Shown here: positions 8,873 to 16,586 of the stretch, in pieces | Layout of the letters: each line of letters begins with the position of its first letter | How positions within the stretch are numbered: position 1 is the first letter of the stretch | Assembly: GCF_030317145.1 (NCBI RefSeq) | Contig: NZ_JASZYE010000001.1 | Location: 1,116,001-1,180,000, forward strand | From: Variovorax flavidus | GTDB lineage: Bacteria > Pseudomonadota > Gammaproteobacteria > Burkholderiales > Burkholderiaceae_C | Length of the DNA: 64,000 bases | Direction: 5' to 3' | The notes under the pieces: model-generated | What the model was told of the DNA's origin: nothing | Databases searched by the model: none | What the model saw: only the letters and a program-made list of their open reading frames with translations | Made by a program: the position numbers and the translations under genes

Positions 8873-8893
8873 CCGACGCGCCTCGCGCGTCGG
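8873..8893. promoter_or_regulatory. GC-rich hairpin in leader of glycosyltransferase cluster
   Basis: CCGACGCG-CCTCG-CGCGTCGG: a perfect 8-base stem with a 5-base loop, ending 54 bp before the glycosyltransferase ATG. No T-run follows, so it is not a classic terminator. It may be a leader stem that affects RNA stability or transcription. A weaker stem (CGGCG/CGCCG) lies just upstream. Confidence 0.4.
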
Positions 8894-8947
8894 CCGCCCT
8901 ACGCTTGCCGCATCCCCCAGACAGCCCACCACCTACAACCTCAACAC

Positions 8948-9649
8948 ATGCTTGGCATCGTCATACCGGCCCACAACGAGCAGGACACGATCGCCGAATG
9001 CGTTGGGGCGGCGCGGCGTGCAGCGCTTCATCCCCATCTGGCCGGGGAAGCGGCCGAAATCGTCGTCGTCACCGACGGATGCACGGACGCCACGGGCGTC
9101 CTGGCCGCTCGCGCCGGCGCCATCACCCTCAGCGTGCGTGCCCGCAACGTGGGCGTGGCGCGCGCAGTGGGGGCGGAGGTCCTGCTCGCGCGGGGAGCGC
9201 GGTGGCTTGCTTTCACCGACGCCGACACGTTGGTGTCGCCGACCTGGCTGGCCGATCAGCTCTCGCTCGATGTGGATGCCGTCTGCGGCACGGTCGGCGT
9301 GGAGGACTGGTCGCCCCATGGCATCCATGCGGATCTCCTGCGGCTGCATTTTGTCCAGACCTACCAGGACAGGGACGGGCACCAGCACGTCCATGGCGCC
9401 AACCTGGGCGTCTCGGCGCTGGCCTATCGACGTGCGGGTGGCTTTCGGCACCTGGGCTGCAGCGAGGACGTGGACTTGGTGCGCGCGCTCGAAGCGTCGG
9501 GCGCGACCATCGCATGGAGCGCCAAGCCGCGGGTCATGACGAGCGCGCGAAGCCACGCGAGGGCGCGTGGCGGCTTTGCCGACGCGCTGTTGAACGCGGT
9601 GGCGGAGACGCTGAATTCGGCAGCCTTGCCGGCCTTGACAAGCCCATAA
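8948..9649 (+). CDS. Family 2 glycosyltransferase
   Basis: A 233-residue cytosolic GT-A enzyme that would transfer a sugar from a nucleotide-sugar donor. The N-terminus IVIPAHNEQDTI, the loop VVTDGCTDAT, the metal-binding DxD in FTDADTLVSP (near residue 95) and the catalytic acid in CSEDVDLVRALE are all in the expected order. It has no membrane segment, so it is not a processive synthase. I chose ATG 8948 because the conserved N-terminus begins right there; longer frames add nothing recognisable. It opens a run with GAF, acyl-CoA dehydrogenase-like, PIG-L and NodS-like genes that appear to modify one small glycoconjugate. Donor and acceptor are unknown. Confidence 0.88.
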   Translation: MLGIVIPAHNEQDTIAECVGAARRAALHPHLAGEAAEIVVVTDGCTDATGVLAARAGAITLSVRARNVGVARAVGAEVLLARGARWLAFTDADTLVSPTWLADQLSLDVDAVCGTVGVEDWSPHGIHADLLRLHFVQTYQDRDGHQHVHGANLGVSALAYRRAGGFRHLGCSEDVDLVRALEASGATIAWSAKPRVMTSARSHARARGGFADALLNAVAETLNSAALPALTSP

Positions 9650-9655
9650 TGGCGC

Positions 9656-10114
9656 ATGGGATTGCCTCGCACGTTGCAGACGCTCTCTTCCATCCTGGAC
9701 GCCGACGGGCCGTCCAACGCCCTTGCCTTCTTGAACGACGGTGTCGCGCACCGCTACAGCGCGATCTACCGGCTTGCGGGTCTCACGTTGAAGAACGTGC
9801 TGCTGCATGACAAGACCGGCAAGCTGCGGCCCGAATACCTGGCGGCGATTCCGTTCGACAGCAGCTACTGCCAGTTCGTCGTGCGCGACGGTCAGTTCCG
9901 GACCGACAACTCTTCGGTCGACGCGAGACTTCGCGGCTACTCCTATCCCAGCATCGCCCTCTCGTATCACAGCGTCCCCATCCTGAATCCCGGCGGTGAC
10001 ATCTGGGGCACGCTCAGTCATTTCGACACCGCGCCCCTGCCCCTCCCTGACGAGGAGTTCGAGCTGCTCAAGGGCGCGGCACCGTTGCTGGCCACCCACC
10101 TTGTCGAGCCCTGA
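9656..10114 (+). CDS. GAF-domain-like protein
   Basis: A 152-residue soluble protein. The order of secondary structure and segments such as FDSSYCQFVV, YSYPSIALSYHSVPI and WGTLSHFD resemble a stand-alone GAF domain, a small-molecule or redox sensor fold. It has no output domain. It begins 6 bp after the glycosyltransferase stop, suggesting cotranscription and a sensory or accessory role in the cluster. Ligand unknown. The ribosome site is poor, so translation may depend on the upstream gene. Confidence 0.7.
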   Translation: MGLPRTLQTLSSILDADGPSNALAFLNDGVAHRYSAIYRLAGLTLKNVLLHDKTGKLRPEYLAAIPFDSSYCQFVVRDGQFRTDNSSVDARLRGYSYPSIALSYHSVPILNPGGDIWGTLSHFDTAPLPLPDEEFELLKGAAPLLATHLVEP

Positions 10115-10225
10115 GCGGCCTCCTACACGCGCCAGCGCTGTCCGCTGACGGGACGCACTGGCTCTTTCGCGTACCGTCGACCGGCCGTTTCTTCCCACGC
10201 CCGCTCAACCCATCCGCATTCACGC

Positions 10226-11245
10226 ATGCTCGCCTCCGTCACAGACGACGCCTTGGCGCGACTTCAGCAGCAGCACGGAACGGGACTTACGCTCGCACAT
10301 CTGGTCGACGCCGGCGTCGACCAACTTCCGTTGCCGGGAACCGGGCGAACACTCGCGCGCTGGCGAGTCCTGGCCGAGGTGGCCGCCCATGATCTTTCGC
10401 TGGCGAAGCTGTTCGAGGGCCATACCGACGCACTCGCGATCCTGCAGGAACTGGACGCGCCCGCCCCGCCGCGGGGCTCGCGCTGGGGCACCTGGTGCGC
10501 CGAGCCGCCGGATGCGCGTCTGACGATGAACACCGTCGGCTCCGCGGCAGACGTGGGGGGTTCCCATGTGCGTCTCTCCGGCACCAAAGCCTGGTGCTCG
10601 GGTGCCGCGGCCGCGACGCATGCGGTCGTGAGTTGCTGGAATGCCGGGGGTGAACCCTGTCTGGCCGCCGTCGCCATCGCGCCCCCTCACGTCGCAATCA
10701 CAGGGGACGGCTGGCACGCCGTCGGCATGGCCGCGAGCGGCAGCGTGGATGTCCGCTTCGATCACGCCGACGCCCGGCAACTCGGCCGCCCCGGCGACTA
10801 CGTGAACCGGCCCGGCTTCTGGCAAGGCGGTGCCGGCATCGCGGCCTGCTGGTTCGGCGGTGCGCTCGGGATCGCGCGCATGACATGGCAGGCGAGTGGC
10901 AAGACGCCCGATGCCCATCGGCTCGCCCACCTGGGCGCCATCGACGTGGCGCTCGGCGGCGGTGCGGCCGTGCTGCGTGAAACCGCCGCCTGGATCGACG
11001 CGCATCCGAAAGAAGACGCCCGACGCGCTGCCTTGCGCGTGCGGCTGGTTGTCGAGCACGCTGCCAACGAAGTCATGCACCACGCCGGCCGTGCGGTGGG
11101 CGCGGGCCCGATGTGCCGCAACCCGCGCTTCGCACGCGCCATGGCCGACCTGCCGGTGTTCCTGCGGCAGAGCCACGCGGAGCGCGACCTCGCGGCGCTG
11201 GGCCAACAGATGCTGGATGGAGAAACGCCGCCATGGATGCTGTGA
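10226..11245 (+). CDS. Acyl-CoA dehydrogenase homologue, shortened
   Basis: A 339-residue protein of acyl-CoA dehydrogenase type, about 40 residues shorter than typical enzymes. The middle beta-domain region (SGTKAWCSGAAAATHAVV, then WHAVGMAASGSVDVRFD) and the C-terminal helical part are recognisable, but I cannot place the catalytic glutamate with confidence. It may oxidise an acyl chain on a carrier or have lost activity. Its 3' end overlaps the PIG-L gene by 13 bp, so the two are translationally linked. Acyl handling beside a sugar deacetylase is the unusual point of this cluster. Confidence 0.8.
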   Translation: MLASVTDDALARLQQQHGTGLTLAHLVDAGVDQLPLPGTGRTLARWRVLAEVAAHDLSLAKLFEGHTDALAILQELDAPAPPRGSRWGTWCAEPPDARLTMNTVGSAADVGGSHVRLSGTKAWCSGAAAATHAVVSCWNAGGEPCLAAVAIAPPHVAITGDGWHAVGMAASGSVDVRFDHADARQLGRPGDYVNRPGFWQGGAGIAACWFGGALGIARMTWQASGKTPDAHRLAHLGAIDVALGGGAAVLRETAAWIDAHPKEDARRAALRVRLVVEHAANEVMHHAGRAVGAGPMCRNPRFARAMADLPVFLRQSHAERDLAALGQQMLDGETPPWML

Positions 11246-11991
11246 CCGATCGCCCCATTCGCGGGCAAGGCACCTCGGAACTCGACTGGAACGCGTGGGC
11301 CGGCCTTCGGCAGTTGCGACCGGCGACGCCTGGGCAACTGGTGCCGCACGGCGCCCGCGCAGTGGTGGTGGCACCGCACCCGGACGACGAGGTGCTCTCC
11401 GTCGGCGGACTGCTGGCGCAGCTGGCACGCACCGAAACTTCCATCTGCGTGATCGCGGTGACGGACGGCACTGCCAGCCATCGCGGATCATCCGCCTGGC
11501 CCGCCGATCGACTGGTCAGGGAGCGCCCACAGGAAAGCCGGAACGCCCTGCGTTGCCTGGGCGTCAACGTGGGACCGGTGCGGCTGGGCATGCCCGACGG
11601 CGGCCTGCAGGAACTGCGCTGCCTGCTGGCGGACCGGCTGCTGCCGATGCTGGATCGCTCCGACGTGATCTTCACCACCTGGCGACAGGACGGCCACCCC
11701 GACCACGAGGCCACGGGCCATGCCTGCGCCTTTGCGGCGGCCCGCACGGGTGCGCGGCTGGTGGAAGTGCCCGTGTGGGCATGGCACTGGGCCGCACCGG
11801 GCGACGAGCGCCTGCCTTGGCATCGCGCAAGCCGAGTCAGCCTCGACGCCGACGCCGTGACCCGCAAGCGCCAGGCGGTCCAGTGCTTCAAGAGCCAGCT
11901 GGAGCCCGACGCCTCCACCGGTGCCGGCCCGATCCTCCGCGCCACCACGGTCGAGAGAGCGGCCCGTTCCTTCGAGGTGATGTTCACGTGA
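11233..11991 (+). CDS. PIG-L / LmbE-family N-deacetylase
   Basis: A 252-residue zinc hydrolase. The zinc motif PHPDDE (in VVVAPHPDDEVLSVGGLLAQ) and the second zinc histidine motif in TTWRQDGHPDHEATGHA are intact, so it should remove an N-acetyl or similar group from a sugar such as a GlcNAc conjugate. ATG 11233 overlaps the end of the acyl-CoA dehydrogenase gene by 13 bp. The stop overlaps the GTG start of the methyltransferase (GTGA). This tight coupling implies action on the same product as its neighbours. Confidence 0.9.
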   Translation: MDAVTDRPIRGQGTSELDWNAWAGLRQLRPATPGQLVPHGARAVVVAPHPDDEVLSVGGLLAQLARTETSICVIAVTDGTASHRGSSAWPADRLVRERPQESRNALRCLGVNVGPVRLGMPDGGLQELRCLLADRLLPMLDRSDVIFTTWRQDGHPDHEATGHACAFAAARTGARLVEVPVWAWHWAAPGDERLPWHRASRVSLDADAVTRKRQAVQCFKSQLEPDASTGAGPILRATTVERAARSFEVMFT

Positions 11992-12593
11992 GCGACACGC
12001 AAGACGCCTATTTCGCCGGGCTCTATGGCGCCAGCGACGATCCCTACCAGCTGCGCACCCGCTGGTACGAAGAGCGCAAGCGCAATCTCCTGCTCGCCGC
12101 CCTGCCCGAGCAGCGCTACCAGCACGCCTACGAACCCGGCTGCGGCATCGGCGAGCTCACCCTCGCGTTGTCGAAGCGCTGCGACCAGTTGCTGGCCGCC
12201 GACTTTTCCCAGCGCGCGGTAGAGATCGCTGCCCAACGCACACGCGGGCTGCGCAACGTGCAGGTCGAGCAGCACAGCCTTCCCGACGACTGGCCGCACG
12301 ACGCCGGGCCGTTTGATCTCATCGTGCTGAGCGAGCTGGGCTATTTTCTCGACGAGTCCGACATGCGCAGCGTCGCGGGCTGCTGTCGACACTCGCTGAC
12401 GGCTGCGGGAACGCTGGTCGCTTGCGATTGGCGGCCGGATTTCAAGGAGCGCAGGTTGTCGACCGACGCCGTGCATGCGGCACTGGCGGCGTTGGGACTG
12501 GCGCGCCTCGTGCGCCACGAAGAGGACGACTTCCTGCTGCAGGTGTGGTCACGCAACGGCCGCTCCGTGGCCGAGCGCGAGGGCATCCGATGA
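11988..12593 (+). CDS. NodS-like SAM-dependent methyltransferase
   Basis: A 201-residue class I methyltransferase. The N-terminal DDPYQLRTRWYEERKRNLLL resembles the NodS family, whose founding member N-methylates the deacetylated glucosamine of rhizobial Nod factors. The SAM-binding loop is YEPGCGIGELTLALS, and motif II/III regions follow (LIVLSELGYFLDE). It starts with GTG at 11988, sharing GTGA with the deacetylase stop, and ends in ATGA shared with the kinase. Deacetylation followed by N-methylation is the obvious inferred order. The acceptor is not known. Confidence 0.88.
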   Translation: MSDTQDAYFAGLYGASDDPYQLRTRWYEERKRNLLLAALPEQRYQHAYEPGCGIGELTLALSKRCDQLLAADFSQRAVEIAAQRTRGLRNVQVEQHSLPDDWPHDAGPFDLIVLSELGYFLDESDMRSVAGCCRHSLTAAGTLVACDWRPDFKERRLSTDAVHAALAALGLARLVRHEEDDFLLQVWSRNGRSVAEREGIR

Positions 12594-14671
12594 GCGGGTC
12601 CCTGCCCTTTCTCGCCGGAGGCGGCCAGCTCGGCGAACTGATCGCGCGGCATGACTGGAGCGCGACCGGCGTCGGCCCCATCGAGCAGTGGCCGCCGCAC
12701 ATGAAGACGGCGACCGCGCTCATGCTGCGATCGGTGGTGCCCATCGTCATGCTGTGGGGCGAGACGGGCGTGATGATCTACAACGATGCCTATTCCGTCT
12801 TCGCAGGCAACCGGCATCCACGGCTGCTCGGGTCGCGCGTCCGGGAAGGATGGCCCGAGGTCGCGGACTTCAACGACAACGTCATGAAGGTCGGACTGGC
12901 GGGCGGCACCTTGAGCTACCAGGACCAGGAACTCACCCTCGCGAGACACGGCCGCGCCGAACCCGCGTGGATGAACCTCGACTATTCGCCCCTGCTCGAC
13001 GAAGCGGGCATGCCCGCCGGCGTCATGGCCGTCGTGGTCGAGACCACGGCCAAGGTGCAGGCGGAGCGGCACCTGAATGGCGAGCGCGAGCGCCTGCGCG
13101 CGACCGAGGCGCAATTGCGGGCGCTGAACAGCGATCTGGAGCGACAGGTGGAAGAGCGCTCGCACGGGCGCAGCCTGTTCTGGCGGTTCACGTCGGATCT
13201 GCTGGGCGTGCTCAACGGCGACGGCGTGTTCGAGAAGACCAACCCCGCATGGCAAGTCGTGCTCGGATGGTCCGAGGACGAACTGCGGATCACGCCCATC
13301 TTCGACCTGCTCCATCCCGACGACCTCCAGGCGACGCGACAAGGCTTCGCCGAGCTTGAAGGCGGGACGCCGGCGGTCAACTTCGTCAACCGCTATCGCC
13401 GCAAGGACGGCACGTACCGATGGCTGTCATGGACGGGCGTGCCCGAGGAAGGCCGCTACTACTGCAGCGGGCGGGACATCACCGCCGAGAAGGAAGCCCA
13501 GATCGAACTCAACGTGGCGCAGGAAGCGCTGCGCCAATCCCAGAAGATGGAGGCCGTCGGCCAGCTCACCGGCGGCATCGCGCACGATTTCAACAACCTG
13601 CTCGGTGGCATCAGCGCCAGCCTGCAGGTGCTCGAAGCGAAGCTCGCCAAGGGCAAGCTCGAGGGTGTCGAGCGCTACATCGCCATGGGCCAGGCATCGG
13701 TGCGCCGCGCCGCCGCACTCACCCAGCGGCTGCTGGCCTTCTCGCGCCGGCAGACGCTCGACCCGAAGCCGACCGACGTCAATCGCCTGGTCGGCAGCAT
13801 GGAAGAGATGATCCGCCGCAGCATGGGGCCGGGCGTGGAGGTGGAGGTGATCGGCGCCGGCGGTCTCTGGCCGACGAAGGTCGATTCGCCGCAGCTCGAG
13901 AATTCGCTGCTGAACCTTTGCATCAATGCGCGAGACGCCATGCCCGACGGCGGCCGCCTCACCATCGAGACGGCGAACAAGTGGCTCGACGAGCGCGCCG
14001 CGGCCGAGCGCGAGTTGCCGCCGGGGCAATATGTCTCCCTGTGCGTGACGGACACCGGCGCGGGCATGTCGGCTGAAGTCAAGGCGCGCTGCTTCGACCC
14101 CTTCTTCACCACCAAGCCGATCGGCCAGGGCACCGGCCTGGGGCTCTCGATGGTCTACGGCTTCGTGCGGCAGTCCGGCGGACAGGTGCGCATCTACTCT
14201 GAAGTGGGCAAGGGCACCACGATGTGCCTGTACCTGCCCCGCCACCTCGGCGACCCCGATCAGGAGGAGCCCCGCTACGCGCAGGAATCCGTCGAGCGCG
14301 GCGACGGCGAAACCGTGCTGGTGATCGAGGACGAGGCGAACATCCGGATCCTGATCGCCGAAGTTCTCGAACAGGCTGGCTACCGGGTGATCCAGGCGGA
14401 AGAGGGGTCGCGGGGGCTGCGGCTGCTGCAATCCCGGGCACGCATCGATCTCCTCATCACCGACGTGGGTCTGCCCGGTGGAATGAACGGACGGCAGGTG
14501 GCCGACGCAGCCCGTGTCACGCGCCCGGACCTGAAGGTGCTATTCATCACCGGCTACGCCGAAAACGCGGCCGTGGGCAACGGGCATCTGGAGCGCGGCA
14601 TGGAGGTGATGACGAAGCCATTCGAGATCACCGCGCTGGCGAACAAGGTCCGCGGCATGGTGGGGCCGTAG
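12590..14671 (+). CDS. Hybrid sensor histidine kinase (PAS-PAS-HisKA-HATPase-REC)
   Basis: A 693-residue soluble kinase with no membrane segment. Order: a first PAS-like region (about 20-150), a coiled linker (155-190), a second PAS (195-300), HisKA with the phospho-acceptor histidine at about 332 in GGIAHDFNNLLGG, HATPase (430-550; NACINARDAM-like N-box and DTGAGMS, GTGLGLSMVYGF), and a C-terminal receiver with Asp at about 625 in LLITDVGLPGG. Its ATG overlaps the methyltransferase stop as ATGA. No DNA-binding partner lies adjacent. The coupling suggests its level is set together with the glycan-modifying genes. Confidence 0.92.
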   Translation: MSGSLPFLAGGGQLGELIARHDWSATGVGPIEQWPPHMKTATALMLRSVVPIVMLWGETGVMIYNDAYSVFAGNRHPRLLGSRVREGWPEVADFNDNVMKVGLAGGTLSYQDQELTLARHGRAEPAWMNLDYSPLLDEAGMPAGVMAVVVETTAKVQAERHLNGERERLRATEAQLRALNSDLERQVEERSHGRSLFWRFTSDLLGVLNGDGVFEKTNPAWQVVLGWSEDELRITPIFDLLHPDDLQATRQGFAELEGGTPAVNFVNRYRRKDGTYRWLSWTGVPEEGRYYCSGRDITAEKEAQIELNVAQEALRQSQKMEAVGQLTGGIAHDFNNLLGGISASLQVLEAKLAKGKLEGVERYIAMGQASVRRAAALTQRLLAFSRRQTLDPKPTDVNRLVGSMEEMIRRSMGPGVEVEVIGAGGLWPTKVDSPQLENSLLNLCINARDAMPDGGRLTIETANKWLDERAAAERELPPGQYVSLCVTDTGAGMSAEVKARCFDPFFTTKPIGQGTGLGLSMVYGFVRQSGGQVRIYSEVGKGTTMCLYLPRHLGDPDQEEPRYAQESVERGDGETVLVIEDEANIRILIAEVLEQAGYRVIQAEEGSRGLRLLQSRARIDLLITDVGLPGGMNGRQVADAARVTRPDLKVLFITGYAENAAVGNGHLERGMEVMTKPFEITALANKVRGMVGP

Positions 14672-14698
14672 TGCCGCCCCGTGACGCCCCTGCGCGGC

Positions 14699-15115
14699 CT
14701 AGCCGGACGGCATCCGCTCGAATGCCTGCAACGACGGATCGATGGCGTCCCACGCCAACCCGCCGACGCTGTAGGTGAGAACTTGCGGCGCGAAGCGGTC
14801 CGGATCGTCCAGGCTGCCCGCGTGGACCGCGATCAGGTCCGGCATCGCGACGAAGCTCAGGTAGACCGGCGTTCCGCAGACCGGGCAGAAAGCGTGGACC
14901 TTCCCGTTTCCGCTGTCGCCGGCGACCTGCCAATGCGTCGCCTCGCCGGTGATCGTCATCTCGGCGCGTGCGGGAAAGGTCAGGTATGAGCCGTGTCCGG
15001 TGCCGCTGCGCCGCTGGCAGTCGCGGCACTGGCAGTGATTCTGGAAGACTGGTGCGTGCTTCGTTGCGTAGCGGATCGCGCCGCACGCGCATCCGCCGGT
15101 GTAGGGCTGGGTCAT
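14699..15115 (-). CDS. GFA-family (glutathione-dependent formaldehyde-activating-like) zinc protein
   Basis: A 138-residue GFA domain protein. The zinc cysteines are present: GGCACGAIRY, CQCRDCQRRSG and FCPVCGTPVYL. The family was named after a proposed glutathione-formaldehyde role, but most members have no proven substrate. It is third in an operon with an ArsR regulator and an SRPBCC protein, 13 bp after the latter. A role in handling a small toxic or hydrophobic compound is inference. Confidence 0.88.
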   Translation of the reverse strand: MTQPYTGGCACGAIRYATKHAPVFQNHCQCRDCQRRSGTGHGSYLTFPARAEMTITGEATHWQVAGDSGNGKVHAFCPVCGTPVYLSFVAMPDLIAVHAGSLDDPDRFAPQVLTYSVGGLAWDAIDPSLQAFERMPSG

Positions 15116-15128
15116 GGACAACTCCGGT

Positions 15129-15593
15129 TCAGGCCGCCTTCGCCTTGGCGAAGACATCGATGCCCTGCCCCGTTTCCAGCAGGGACTTCAGGCTGGAAAG
15201 CACGATCGGCCAGCCCTGCTGGATGCCCTTGGCCATCCCGCTGCCGGCCTCGAGTTCGTCGTGGGTGACGGTCAGCCGCACCATCTCGTCGTAGGCCTCG
15301 ACGTTGAAGCTCACGCGGCTGTAGCTGGCCGGATCGGCGGCCTGCGAGGCATTCGCCCACGTGATGACCAGGCGCGTCGGCGGCGCGACCTCGGCCACCT
15401 TGCCGACCACCTGGACCGTGCGCTGCTCATCGGCGCGCACGTGTTCCCACGTCGATCCGGGCTTCCAATCGGAGACGTTCTCGTGGCCCCAGTAGCGCCG
15501 CGCGATCTCCGGTTTCGTGATGGCCTCGAACACTTTCTCCGGCGTCGAGCGGATGTAGGTCACGTAAACGAAGCTGGTCTTCTCTTTGCTCAT
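15129..15593 (-). CDS. SRPBCC / AHSA1-domain protein
   Basis: A 154-residue START-like ligand-binding protein. The AHSA1 pattern is clear: VYVTYIRSTPEKVFEAIT, RRYWGHENVSDWKPGS and GMAKGIQQGWPIVLSSLKSLLE. The fold is a deep hydrophobic pocket. Pairs of an ArsR repressor and an AHSA1 protein are very common and usually bicistronic; here only 2 bp separate the two genes. Ligand unknown. A ribosome site GGAG precedes ATG 15593. Confidence 0.92.
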   Translation of the reverse strand: MSKEKTSFVYVTYIRSTPEKVFEAITKPEIARRYWGHENVSDWKPGSTWEHVRADEQRTVQVVGKVAEVAPPTRLVITWANASQAADPASYSRVSFNVEAYDEMVRLTVTHDELEAGSGMAKGIQQGWPIVLSSLKSLLETGQGIDVFAKAKAA

Positions 15594-15595
15594 CG

Positions 15596-15910
15596 TCACT
15601 CTCCTTCGAGTTGCTTCTTCAGGTCGTGCAGCAGCCCGAGCCGCTGGCGTTCGAATTTCCGCACCCACCGCTCGTAGACCTCATGCAGCGGCACCGGGTT
15701 GATGAAGTGCAGCTTCTCCCGGCCGCGCCAGACCGTGCTCACCAGATTGGCCTCCTCGAGGAGCCCGATGTGCTGGGTGGCCGATTGCCGCGTCATGTCC
15801 AGGTGCTCGCAGAGTTCGCCCAGCGTCTGCCCGTTCCGCTCGTACAGCAGGTCGAGCAGCTTCCTGCGTGTGGGGTCGCCCAGTGCCTTGAAAACCTTGT
15901 CAGCGTCCAT
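15596..15910 (-). CDS. ArsR-family transcriptional regulator
   Basis: A 104-residue winged-helix repressor: FKALGDPTRRKLLDLLYE, recognition helix DMTRQSATQHIGLLEEAN, wing TVWRGREKLHFIN. It lacks the cysteine metal-binding motif ELCVCDL, so it is not a metal sensor. ATG 15910 is chosen because the fold begins there; the upstream extension runs through the palindrome at 15939-15958. It heads the operon with the SRPBCC and GFA genes and probably represses it through that palindrome. Confidence 0.92.
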   Translation of the reverse strand: MDADKVFKALGDPTRRKLLDLLYERNGQTLGELCEHLDMTRQSATQHIGLLEEANLVSTVWRGREKLHFINPVPLHEVYERWVRKFERQRLGLLHDLKKQLEGE

Positions 15911-15938
15911 TCGTAGTGTTTGTGCGTGGGCGCATCTT

Positions 15939-15958
15939 ATGCAGGTAAATACCTGCAT
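15939..15958. promoter_or_regulatory. Operator palindrome of ArsR-SRPBCC-GFA operon
   Basis: ATGCAGGTAAATACCTGCAT: perfect 9-base arms around AA, beginning 29 bp upstream of the ArsR ATG. Size and position are what a dimeric ArsR repressor needs. It also lies 10 bp from the stop of the next upstream gene on the same strand. Confidence 0.65.
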
Positions 15959-15967
15959 GTCAAGCGC

Positions 15968-16483
15968 CTAGGCAAGCAGCGCGTGCGCCGCGGCGAGCGC
16001 AAGCGCCATCGCCACGCCGAAGATCCCGAATACGGCGGGCGTTCGCGATGCCGGCTGGAAGACCAGCACGCCCACGCACCCCATGAAAAGAAACGGCAAC
16101 GGGATGACGACGGGCAGCGCCAGCAGGATGGCATCCTCGAATGCGCAGGCCGTGGACGCGACCTCGGGCGTGGTCCAGCGAATGCCGATCAGGGGCAACG
16201 CAGCGATCGCGGTGCACATGAAGAAGCTCCAGAAGAGCCAGTCCTGAGGCACCGGGGTTTCGTGCGCTGTTGCAGCAGCGGCTTCCTGCCATTCCACTTC
16301 GTCCAGCTCTTCGAGCGCATCCGCGCCGTCTGCCGTCCCCCGCGCCCGCCAGTCCCGCAAGGCGGCCGCGGGAATGGAGAGCGTGAGAACCACGAGTTCA
16401 ACCCAGCCGCGCGTCGGTCGATGGACGCCTGGGCGCGAGAAGGACCGGGGATTGCCTGAATGAGTGGTGCTGAGCGGCGTCAT
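15968..16483 (-). CDS. Hypothetical membrane protein, four hydrophobic segments
   Basis: 171 residues from ATG 16483. Four hydrophobic stretches are visible: WVELVVLTLSIPAAAL (about 29-44), LFWSFFMCTAIAALPLIGI (about 83-101), AILLALPVVIPLPFLFMGCV (about 115-135) and AVFGIFGVAMALALAAAHAL near the C-terminus. An acidic loop DALEELDEVEWQEAAA joins the first two. No known family recognised. A longer frame to 16681 exists, but the extra N-terminal part looks like non-coding translation. It stands alone. Confidence 0.6.
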   Translation of the reverse strand: MTPLSTTHSGNPRSFSRPGVHRPTRGWVELVVLTLSIPAAALRDWRARGTADGADALEELDEVEWQEAAAATAHETPVPQDWLFWSFFMCTAIAALPLIGIRWTTPEVASTACAFEDAILLALPVVIPLPFLFMGCVGVLVFQPASRTPAVFGIFGVAMALALAAAHALLA

Positions 16484-16586
16484 GCCCGGCAATGTAGGCA
16501 CGACGGACAGCCTTGGCGTCGTCGAACCGCAGCAGTATCGCGTGACGCTACCCGGCGTGGCGACGCAAGCGCCGGCGACGGCCCCT

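Noticed and set aside
8948..14671. Possible true nod gene cluster
   Set aside because: No nodA, nodB or nodC homologues and no nod-box; only a NodS-like methyltransferase and general enzyme classes, so it is reported as an analogy.
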